From contig CM072863.1 in NCBI GenBank assembly GCA_036937835.1, positions 7,526,501 through 7,590,500 of the forward strand: a stretch of 64,000 bases of DNA. The letters run 5' to 3'. The notes below the pieces were generated by a model. It had not been told where the DNA came from. It did no database searches and worked only from the letters and a program-made list of their open reading frames with translations. Shown piece by piece: positions 12,261-22,352 of the stretch (position 1 is the stretch's first letter; every line of letters starts with the position of its first letter). Origin of the DNA: Pampus argenteus (Eukaryota; Chordata; Actinopteri; Scombriformes; Stromateidae). A program made the translations under genes and the position numbers.

Positions 12261-12855
12261 TGGAGACACAGGATTGTGTGTGGAGGGGGGACTGACGCAC
12301 AGGAGGCAGGATAAATATCATAACTGGAGACACTGCACGCTGACGTGTCAAACACACACAAACACTGCTTCATGGATCAGTTAAAAAATAAAACAGAAAG
12401 ACACGTAACTGTGACACACACACATGCATGTCATTGTGAGTACTGTGTATGTCTGACCCATGAAATAGCTTATCTTACTGAGGCAGAACATAAACCTCAG
12501 GTATGTCTCATTTTTAGCAACCCTCACGTGTAAGAATAATTCTAATGAACTTTGTCCCAGTGACATTAGTTGGCACTTTATGAACGGTGGATAATTAAAG
12601 CACTAACGAGCTAACCTGTCAGAGCTTTTCATCTTTTGCACATGCAATGCCGACAATTACTCTGGCTGACTGTGTGTTGTCATATCTGTACATTATATAA
12701 AGGCCAGGTGTGTACATGCTGTTCTAGACAATGTACTGTACACATGCTCATGAGTTGCACAACTTGGAGATGTTGCAAAACAAGTCTCACGAGCATGTAC
12801 TTACAGGTACATATGTAAATATATTGTCAAGTGCACAAACACACATATTTGCTGC

Positions 12856-12882
12856 GCACACACACACACACACACACACACA
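12856..12882. repeat. (CA)n next to the foxp4 exon
   Basis: About 13 CA units. They read (UG)n in the foxp4 pre-mRNA and begin about ten bases inside the intron. Confidence 0.95.
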
Positions 12883-12891
12883 AATACACAC
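12882..12891 (-). other. foxp4: foxp4 5' splice site next to a UG-rich tract
   Basis: The exon ends CAG and the intron begins gtgtgtattt on the minus strand. It is a functional-looking but non-optimal donor, because +3 to +6 read gtgt instead of aagt. About ten bases further in, a (TG)13-14 run starts (12856-12882 on the window strand). The junction keeps codon phase 0, as expected between the QQQQ end and the next FOXP exon. Confidence 0.85.
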
Positions 12892-13062
12892 CTGTTGCTG
12901 CTGCAGGTGCAGTAAGTCGACCGGGCTGATCTCTCCATTTGTGTCTCCGTTAGACCCGCCCTCTCTACCTCCCCCTCCATCTGATTGGCTGCTGAGGCTG
13001 CTGACTCCGTTCTGGCTGGACGGCGTCGTTCGAATGGTCTCAGAGGCTGATTCCACCATCAT
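12892..13062 (-). CDS. foxp4: foxp4 first coding exon (partial CDS, residues 1-57)
   Basis: Foxp4 is a nuclear forkhead transcription repressor that works as homo- or heterodimers with Foxp1/Foxp2 in gut, lung, heart and neural development. Read on the minus strand, this exon gives 57 codons. It starts MMVESASETIR, passes through a Ser/Gln stretch and a Gly-rich run (about residues 29-37), and ends EISPVDLLHLQQQQ. From memory, the MMVESASETIR start and the LLHxQQQQ end are specific to vertebrate FOXP4. FOXP1 and FOXP2 start MMQES instead. The ATG pair follows a 9-nt leader after a 3' splice site with a long pyrimidine tract (13072-13110). The exon ends in phase 0 at CAG|gtgtgt. The open frame continues upstream into the intron, but I end the CDS at the ATG because the splice site lies just before it. 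Later exons (poly-Gln, C2H2 zinc finger, leucine zipper, forkhead) are outside the window, below position 1. The exon call is near certain; paralog assignment to foxp4 is strong. Confidence 0.95.
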
Positions 13063-13071
13063 CACTGGCAC
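13063..13071 (-). other. foxp4: foxp4 5' UTR tail within the coding exon, plus 3' splice site
   Basis: Nine untranslated bases lie between the 3' splice site (CAG ending at 13072 on the minus strand) and the first ATG. Upstream of the AG, about 35 bases of almost pure pyrimidine (plus-strand purines at 13075-13110) form a strong polypyrimidine tract. A start codon that falls just after a splice site fits the FOXP pattern, in which the 5' leader sits on one or more distant non-coding exons. Confidence 0.8.
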
Positions 13072-13971
13072 CTGAGAGCAGAGAGATGGGTGGAGGAGGA
13101 GGGGCAAGACAACACGCAGATTGAACAAAAGTGACCTGGGCAGTTTAAGCAGAAAGCCTGCTCTCATCTGAGTGAACAAACAAGGCAGGAAACTAAAGCA
13201 AACACATGCAGAGAAGTGAATTATGTGTGTTTATGTGCATGTGTGTGTGTGTGCGCGTATGTACTCTCTGAAAAGGGCTTTTGGTCGTGAACCACCCACA
13301 CACAAACATGCTGAAGTGGCCACAAAGCAACACCTGAAGCAGACACTTTTTGTCTGCATGTAAATGTGTGTCTAGGAGCGCTCGTATGGATTAGGATCAG
13401 ACGTGCAGCAAATCTAAACTGACAAGGCTATTAATACTCAGCTATATAGTTAAATAATACACACATTTCTCTAATAATCAGAGGTGGCATGTGTGTGCTG
13501 TGTGAGAGCCATGAGCAGGTTGGTCTTTTGAGAGAGATCTGTTTGATGCACCTTCATATGGCCTCTCTAATTAGAGCGTGTTCCTTCAACAAAACCAGAC
13601 AAAACGCGCCGTTCCTGGATGTGTTGTTGTTTTTGAGAAACAACGCCTCGCAAACACACAGGCACATTTGCCATCGTTAGGCGCTGGAGCGTGGGAGAGA
13701 GAAGACACAGAGACACACACACACGTACACATGCACAACACACACAAGGCAGCTAATACAAAACAAAACAAACCTTCACACAAGCTCGCAGGCTGTGAAC
13801 TCCTAATGACAAGCTCAATCTCGTCTTTCTGCCTCATCCAGTTTTAGAAATTAACACACACAAGCGCATAGTTTTAGAGGGAAAGTTCTATCGCTTTTAT
13901 TTCAGCAACCCGAGGTGGTTACACCAAACGCTATCGAGGCATTCTACCCGACATCTGTGTGAAACTGTGAA

Positions 13972-13998
13972 TGTGTGTGTGTGTGTGTGTGTGTGTGT
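13972..13998. repeat. (TG)n microsatellite
   Basis: Thirteen TG units. A shorter (TG)9 follows at 14098-14115. Confidence 0.9.
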
Positions 13999-16064
13999 TT
14001 TTCAGAGGTGCACAACCGATGCCTTCTGGGGAAACAATAAAAGCCATTTCATGAGAGAATCTAACTTTCTTTTCCTCTGAGGCAAGAGCAGGTGAACGTG
14101 TGTGTGTGTGTGTGTTTTCTCTGAGACTCTGACAGCAGGTGAGGGTATGAGAGAGCGCTGTTGGCTCTGTTAATGGAATGTTACACGATGCTTGCTGCGG
14201 GATAAGGACCTGTGCATGTTTGTGTGTGTGTGGGATACAATTGCCTGCAGGTGGATGAGTTAGTGAGTGTGCTAATTAAAGGGTCAATCCACACAAATCA
14301 CAAAAAAAATTATTTTTTTTTTTACTAAACTCTAGTGGTATTTAGGCATACAGACAGTTGTGTTTTTTTATTTTTAGAGTTTTTGAAATGCCTGTCATTA
14401 AGTATTTTGCCATTACCTCAACACAGTGGAGAATCAAAAAAAAAAGATTGCTGTTGAATTGCTCAAAGCCCGGTCACATCGCTTAATACTTTATGCTGTG
14501 ATCAAAAGCTTCGGAACAGCTTGTATTTTTACATTTTTATTTTGGTCGAACTGAACCTTTAAAAGTACAGGGTGCTCACGGACAGATTTTACCAGTTCAA
14601 GACTTCTTCCTAACAAGCCCTTGCCATTTGAAAACCACAAATCACACTGCAGTATTTTTCCTCCCCACTGACTTTCCCCTTCCCCCCCCGGCACTCATCC
14701 GTCTGTGAAGTTAACACTGAGAACTAGAGCGTTATTGTGACATTTAAAGCTAGTCACTTAATCTCCAACCTCACTCTTCTTCCCAACACTCTCTCCCTTC
14801 ATTCTTCCTCTCCTCCCGCCTTTATCCAGACCCCTGCTTGGTCAAACTGCTCCCTGAGGTAATATTATGAAGCAAGGCACAGTGCTGAGTGATCAACAGA
14901 TCCTACCGCACAGTCAACTGACTTTGCGCTGCAGTAGAAACTCCTCACATCATCACACGTCTCACTAAACATGAATCACCAGTCTGCTATCTAGCCCGCA
15001 TGATACTGCGCTGTGCTGTAATGTACTGTACACCCATCTGCTTCTTACTCTTCCTCATTGACCTTATTAGCAATGAGGGGAAGAGGGATATAGACAGACA
15101 GAGAGATAGAGCTCGCAGGTGGACAAGGACCTAATGGGAAAGTGGGGCGTGTGTAGAGACGTGAGCGCTTTCACATACACACACAGGTGGTTTGGTATGC
15201 TCGTCTAAAGGGTGTGTACTCAGTCATATCCTGTAATGGGTGTATATAAGCTGGTGTAATGGAGGTCGAGAAAAAGGCAGGGGCATAAATCTACCCTGAA
15301 GTCTCTGATTAGGGCTATGATACACACACTATGATACACACTTACACACACACACTCTCTGCTTTAAGTTTAAGTGTTTCTGGCAGTGAAGAGGAGCTGC
15401 CCGTGCAAAGGCCTGCCTCAACCCGCTACTCGCTTTTTCTCCCTCTCTCGCGATCCCTCTACATGCTCAGACCCCCTCCAGCTGAACCCTTGACCTGAGA
15501 GTGTGTGGGGAGAGGCATTCCCACTACCCCGAGGGGACTAAGCGAAGGAGGGAGGAGAGCAGATCAGAGAGATAAAGAATGTGTTTGGAGAAGAAGGAAA
15601 TAAAAGGTCTCCTCTGCCTTTTAATTGGGATGGAGAAGAGAAGAAGGAAAAATGGGACTCAACATGTTTCTGATGACTCTGGTGTGTGTGTGTGTGTGTA
15701 TGTGTTTGTCTAAGAGGCTGACACCTACCTTTGTACTGTAATGGATTAGCTCACAGCCAACACTAGATGCATGTATTTATGTGAGTGTCTGGTGTGATTG
15801 ATGAGTAGAGAGGACCTGTGATGAGTCTTGTTTCGACACGCAGCCTGTTCAGATGTTCCCGAAAATATTGCACTAATAATAATCAGCTCTCTTTCTTTTC
15901 CTTCCCACTGCTCTGGGTGTGTAGAGTTCAAACAAGCTGAGCTAAATAACCAGTGAGCTGGCTCACCAAGGCTGACTCTCAGGCTTTGTTGGAGGGATTG
16001 GCTCTGTCAGATTCCTCTTGGTCACTGCTCATCAGAAATGTAATGCCGGACCAGGTTCACGTTT

Positions 16065-16102
16065 TGTGTGTGTGTGTGTGTGTTTCACAGAGAGAAAGAG
16101 AA

Positions 16103-16138
<36 letters not shown>
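16065..16138. repeat. (TG)n followed by (GA)n/(GAAA)n tract
   Basis: About nine TG units, a short spacer (tttcaca), then about 49 bases of GA and AAAGAG purine repeat. Confidence 0.95.
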
Positions 16139-18009
16139 TTGTGTACAGTGTGTATTTATGTGTGCATCTGTGTTTACAGCAGCTTAGTGAGATAATAAGT
16201 CTTTATCATGTTATGCCTCATGTGGGAATATTTCCAGCGGTCCCAGAACGCCTGTTCTGTTTCCTCTGCCTTGCATCAGCTCGCAGGAACGCTGCTTATT
16301 AGGCAAAGAACTGAGGGAATAAGGGTGGGAGGAAAACTAGGGGGAGGAAGGAGGAGGTAAAGAGAAAAGAAATGTCTGTACCAGTATCTACACTCCATCA
16401 TCTATCTTCTTTCATCTGACTCTTGAATTATCTGTCTTTCTCCTACTCTCAGCATGCCGTCTTTCTCCCTCTGGTTATGCCTGGTAACTAGTGGCAGGTT
16501 CGACCCTGGAAAACATTAAAGTTCTCACCCTGAAATAGAATCCACATAAGTTATTTGTATGATCTTTGATAGTTCAATCAATATTTGCGAGCAAGAGAGG
16601 TACTCTTCTGGAGACAGAAATCTGAGCAATCGGAGCTCTAACCTGTTTTGTAATCAGGAAACAGAATTCTCTGTTGACAATGAGTTGCTGTGTGGATTTG
16701 TAAAATGTTTGGTTTAGCCGTTACACCCAAAGGGGCTTTATTTTATTATAACTGACAGTCACATACTAAAGAACACATACGATAAATCACCCTGTTTGCT
16801 GTCACTGTATCTGCAAAATGTCCTATTTACTGTCAGTGGAGCAGATCCAGGATTTGTCTCTTTAAAACATCACAAAGAGCCTTAGTTCTTTATTTCAGTG
16901 CTTTGACAGGGACGTGAACACTGACATACATAGACAGATCCTAATTTAGTAAACACTTACACACCCATATTCTCACTCTCACTCTGTTTGCTGGCAAAGA
17001 CTCCTTGACTAAATAAACTGTGACACTGGCCCCGAGGGAATCTGCTTTAACCCCAAACCCCAGAACAAACCCAACAATCAGGTCTGGGCTCCATTAATCT
17101 CTTGTTAGGTTTGCATGCGAAACACACAACCAGAAACAATAAGATTGAAACATAAACAATTCTCTGATACATGGCCTTTTCAACTTAGCAGCATTGAAAA
17201 CATGACATAAGTAAAACAGTAATAAGTAAACATGGGTTGTATTATTAATGTACCAATAGTGACACTCAAACAGTGACTGCTGGAAAGAAAAGGTGTGTTT
17301 GTCAAATCATAGTTTCAGAGTTTCGACCACAGCCCCTGAACCTTTACTAACCTGCTAGTAAAGTACCTTCTTTATCTTTCCATGGTAGCAGATATTTGAC
17401 TATTTAAATACTGGGACTAAAGTGTGCACGGCAAGCCTTGTTGATTCTTACAACTGCACTATTACGGTACATAAATTGTTGTTTTGGTTTTAAATATAAC
17501 TATTATTCAGTTGTTTCATAATTAGATGTTTGTTTTCTCCTAACAAGCTGCGTATTGATATAACACAGTGATACGTACACATTTTTACTTGCTTCCTCTG
17601 AAGACTACAGATTACTGCGATCTGTAACTGTGTTCAGTTTGATTTACTGGGTCTTGTTAAAAATAAAAATAGAAAACGAAGTGTGCCAACTGTGCAAGTA
17701 CAAAAAAATACCCATACAGTATGGCTCACAATGCATGTCTATAAATTTGCTTTCTACTAGCTGCTAATTGTCTCTACTTGTCTGCCTCTAAAAGAATGAC
17801 ACAGGGGAGAAGGAGAGGAAGGAGGATAGGAGGGATATCTGCGTGGCATTTCTGTGCTGACGTGTATTAGCTTCAATAAAAGAAAATGAGGTCAGAGGAA
17901 AGCAATAATATACACACACACACACATTCTCACACAAGCGCACACATATAAAAACATACTGCACAAATTCTTTTTCCATCACTTCCCTGTCCAAGTTTGG
18001 TTGTTTCCT

Positions 18010-18320
18010 TAGCAGCTGGCCGTGGCTACATGCTACATGCTACAGCCAGATCTGCAGCAGGAGACCAGATCCAGTCAGGTACTCTTCCGCTAAAGCTAGC
18101 AGCTAACAGCACTGCTCCAGGCTACTCTGGCTGCCTGCCAGCGCTAACAGGTTGGCTAACAGCAAAGGGCTAATGCTAGATGTCTGCGGCTGCCCTGGCC
18201 CTGCTCCAGTGCTAACAGGTGAACTCCATTATCCCACAGATAGATAGTCAGTCAGATGTGGGCCAATATCTACTAACGGCTGGCTGGCTGGCTGGTTAGC
18301 TTCAAAGAGCATCTTCAGCC
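18010..18320 (+). repeat. Cryptic GCTAAC/GCTAGC-rich low-complexity block
   Basis: The tetramer-to-octamer words gctaacag, gctagc, ctacatg and ggctggct recur irregularly. Examples are a doubled ctacatg near 18030, gctaacag at about 18103, 18143, 18156 and 18213, and a GGCT run at 18280-18296. It is degenerate simple sequence rather than a true tandem array. Confidence 0.6.
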
Positions 18321-21252
18321 CAGAGAGAGAGAGAAGCTAGCAGTGCTGGCCTATAGTCTGACCTCCAGCCTGCGATGCAGCTGGCTAATGAAGAAGCCAG
18401 TGCTGTTGTCGGGGAGTGAAGAGAATAAGAGAGGTGCTCAGGGAGCAGATGATAAGAAAATCCCCTGCTATATAAACACAGGATTTTTTTTCTATACTTC
18501 TGCAGGACTGTCTGCCATATGGCGTTTAGTTTTTCTGAGCATTTAAGTTAATGTAGCCTCTACACATGCATGTGTGCTTTTTTTTGTATATGTCTGCTGT
18601 ACAGTATGTAACCTGCCATATGTGTGCATGTGTGAATTGTGTGTCTTTTTGCCCGCCTGCAGTTCTCTGAAGACAAAGTCCCTGTTTACAGAGCCCATAA
18701 AGATTAGCCTCCCTCGGTCAGGTGGGTTCTGGAGCCATAGGTAAACACACAGCACATTCCGCACCGATGAGATCGCTCCGTATGTGTGTATGACCGGGGC
18801 AAATATACACTCCTGCCTTCACCTCTACCCTTCCTTTAGAGAGCAGTAAGTGATTTACCAGCTTGCAGACTGCTGTCTGTTCAAAATACTGGAGTCAGAC
18901 ACAAAGATACGCACACACAAATATTTGCAAAAGGAGCGGACTTCATGCACACCTCATTTATCTGAGCCTAAAATCACGGGATGTACATTCCTAAAGAGGT
19001 AAAGCTTGCGCGTGTGCGCGTTCACGTGTGCCAGTTGGAAATCATCCTGTGATCATGAGGATGAAAAATCCCTGCTTTTCCCTTCATCTCTCCCCTCTGT
19101 CCTGAGAGGTGATGGAGGCTGAGGTCAGGCTATGACAGTCCACACGGCTAATACTCAGATTGTATTTAACATGGTGGAACGGAGGTGAAGAGGGGAGGTG
19201 GAGGAATGGAGGGCAAAAGGGAGAGGAGCTTGGAAAAAGGCAACGTGCCTTTATTTGGATCTGAAACCAGCTAGAGCGCAGCGGAGCAATTAGCAGCTCT
19301 GTCCTATGAGAGCTCTTTATTAGAATGACCTTCACTGTGAGGGGGAGCGGAAGATAGAGAGAAAGAGAGAGAGAGAGCGCGAGAGAGATGGAGAAGAAGA
19401 GAAATTTTGAGAGAGATGAAAAGGTGTCAGTGGGGAAATGAACAAATGACATGAAGGTGAAATAAACGAGTAAAGTGAGACTTAAGCACATTTAGATTTA
19501 ATTTTTGTATTTGTGCTACAGACGTGACGCACTGAGGGTGTGTGTGGCGTCTGTGGTGTCTGTTTGGCCCTCAGTCTACCATGTACAAAAAAACAGGTTG
19601 ACATGGGGGACAAAATTTAATAAACACAAACACATAATTTCAGTCTTCTCAAGCCTGATTGATCAAATATATGTGTTCGTGCAGGTGCATGTGGCCTGTT
19701 AAGAATACACAAATGCTAAATCCTATTAACTATACAAAAGAGTGGACTGTCCTTTAATTCACATTTATATAAGAAACACAACAAGAAAGTGTTTCCTTCC
19801 TCATATTGATATCATCCAACCTCACCAAATAAATGATCAACTTCATGACTCTAATTACATTAGAGAAATTATATTTTACCCTAAATTGTGCAAGAAATAG
19901 AAAAAATAAGTATATTTCCGAATTACGTACATTTGTTGTACTTGCCTTTAGGTGCAGCATAATTTATGGTCAGAATTTGCATTACAAGGAAGATGAAGTG
20001 AATAGATTTAATATTACCTGAGAATAAAAATAATAAAAGCTCACAATGGATTTAAAAATAGTGGTGTAAAAATATAAATAAATAAATATCAAAGTGGACA
20101 TGATATAATTTTATACATCGGCTTTCAAGTCGGGTACTTTGCATTTCCTAGTTAATTAATAGATTGGATCAGAGCGAGTTTAATCAAATATAATTGAATA
20201 AGTCCACAGTAAAAACAGGCCAGACTTTAAAGGAGACATGCGGAGAAAATGATAGCATGTCCACTTTTCAAATTAATTGAATTTTAGTACTTTTGAACTT
20301 AGTCCAGAGGTAATTAATTCACAGCCTATCCAAAAGTGCTAAAACAAGATGATATCCCTGAGCATTCAATATGGGTGTACACACATACACGCACAGTTTT
20401 CTTTCAAAAAAGCAAAGATACAAATCAACACTGTTGCACACCAGTGACAGTCTATAATGTATTCCATGTAATTGTTAGTTTTCTGTTCTTCTTGCTCTTT
20501 TCTCCTTACTTTTGTCTTACAGGCCACAACTAAAATATTAATAATTTCTCGGGCGGTTCTCATTGTATTAAAAAATGTCTCCTTTATAATTTATCAGAGA
20601 AAGAAAAATCTTTGTTATAGTGACAAGCATGCTAATTAATAGAAGTAGAAGGAACATTGAGAGAAGTCATACTAATTTGGTACATGCTAATATTAATAGA
20701 ATAATTTATGGCACAGTATAAATAAATTAATAGAGTAATTCGTTTGAAAAAGAGATGCCTTCAATTCAATTTAGGAGGAAAAAAGCAAAAAAAAGAAAAG
20801 TCTGCCTCTTGGACAAGGACATTAATAACAGTGCTCTATCACCAGAACAGAAGAGGAAGAGACAAACTAAACATGCACTGTTCACTTTTAGAACACATCA
20901 ATATTTCAGTTTGCTAATGAAAATTGGATGAGCAACACTTTTTCTGCCTTGTATTTCCTGCCTTGTTATTTTCATTTGCTGTTTAAGGACTTTTTGACTA
21001 GTAAATTTGTGCAGAATCTGCAAAAGGCTGCTACATTTAGTTTTCTTTTCTTTCTTTTAAACGTGATGCCTCTTACTCTTCTCGTTGGCTTCATGTAAAC
21101 TAACAGCTGATTGCCAGGCAAAGGGTGAGAGAGGCAGAGAAATAGAAGGAGAGAGGGAGAGTAAAAAAGACTCAGAGAGAAAGAGAAGTGGACTGGGTCA
21201 TTACCATCCTTATTACTCCTCATTAAAATACACCCATCACAAAGACATTCTG

Positions 21253-21253
<1 letters not shown>

Positions 21254-21287
<34 letters not shown>
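21254..21287. repeat. (TG)n microsatellite
   Basis: About 17 TG units. Confidence 0.95.
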
Positions 21288-21288
<1 letters not shown>

Positions 21289-21369
21289 ACCTGCACGCTC
21301 ATGCTTGTGACAGAGCAGGAGCATGAGATGTGCATGTGCACGTTTCTGGTGTTCCCGATGTGCACATGT

Positions 21370-21560
21370 GCGTCCGTATGCAAAAGTGACAAAAAAAAGA
21401 ACAATATAATTGGAGAAATGTACGCAGTAATAATAGGTATTCAGAAAATGATAATTCATATTAAACAGGGTGCACAAAGTCAGCCTCATTTGCATGTTTT
21501 AGATTATATGCATTTCAAAAGTAATTTCCGCAGGGCATATGAATGACATTAATTCCCGGG
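21370..21560. promoter_or_regulatory. POU/homeodomain motif block, candidate enhancer
   Basis: The block contains catttgcatg (octamer-like), tatatgcatttcaaa (POU-like), taattggag, ataattcat and cattaattcc. It is repeat-free and follows directly after a (TG)n tract region. Inference from motifs only. Confidence 0.3.
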
Positions 21561-22315
21561 CGGGTTCTGCTATAGACCTCAAACTATCAAACACTCAAAC
21601 ATTTAACAGATGAAAAAAAGAGGGAGCTGGTGCCTTGGCAAGGGGAGATTTCAAGGTTAAAGTATTTGAATGTGAATTTTTAAACTTCTGTCTTGGTTTG
21701 TTTAAAGTTGCTCCACTGCTAGACTAAGAGTTCCATTAATTTGGAGATTCAGCGAACCACAGATGTTTTTTTTTCTTACTCAGCTATATGTGTGCATAAT
21801 GTGTGTGTATGTGTGTGTGCGCACATGCGCGTGTTTTCCTGTACCAGTCCGAGAAAGACACTTCTCCCCCTAATCCACCACCATTTCCTCAGCAATAAGC
21901 TTGAATTGGTCTGACTCACTTTGTGAATCATGTGCTTGTGTCACTCCAGAACCAGACTAGCACAATCCGACAGTGAAAGAAAAGACAGAGCTCCAATAGG
22001 CCACATTAAGTGACCCTAACTGATAGAGGGGAAAGGAAAAGTGATGAAAAGGATGAGAAAAGGATGTGGTGAGGGAGGGTACAGGGACAATAGGAAGAGC
22101 GGGGAGAGGGAGACAGAGGGTTCCCTCTCCTCGTCTGTTCGCCGAGAGGAAGACCCCGGGGCAGGAAACAGGCTGGATGAATGTGTGATTCCAGTGGAAA
22201 ACTCTCGATGCCATGGACAACATTCTTCTCTTATTAGGGAATCTGGTCTGCAGCCACATTTTAGTGCTTGACTCATTACTGCATATGTGTGTCTATCAAA
22301 CAGACATGCATTGCA

Positions 22316-22352
22316 TACACACACACACACACACACAGACACACACACACAC
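22316..22352. repeat. (CA)n microsatellite
   Basis: About 18 CA units with one G interruption. Confidence 0.9.

Larger units (their letters stand above)
1..12891 (-). other. foxp4: foxp4 intron following the first coding exon (incomplete)
   Basis: This is the intron downstream of the recognised foxp4 exon in transcript sense. I searched it on the minus strand for the next FOXP exon, expected to encode an ALQVARQ-type start and Gln-rich sequence, by looking for clusters of ctgctg on the plus strand. None of the hits (5223, 8941 and others) reads as FOXP. The next exon must therefore lie below position 1, and this intron exceeds 12.9 kb. Its content is simple repeats, polypurine runs and unassigned unique sequence. 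Confidence 0.75.
13200..18000. other. Non-coding: foxp4 intron 1, proximal part
   Basis: Short TG/CA arrays at 13.2-16.2 kb, then largely unique AT-rich DNA at 16.5-17.8 kb. No coding sequence or element is recognised. Confidence 0.6.

Noticed and set aside
12787..13179. 130-residue open frame across the foxp4 exon
   Set aside because: Only the middle (12892-13062) is coding. The upstream part reads intron through the 3' splice site, and the end translates the (TG)n of the next intron into a VCVC-type repeat.
16495..16515. tRNA T-arm-like word ggttcgaccctgg
   Set aside because: The T-stem does not pair in a 5-bp stem with a 7-base loop, and no matching D-arm, anticodon arm or acceptor stem lies upstream.
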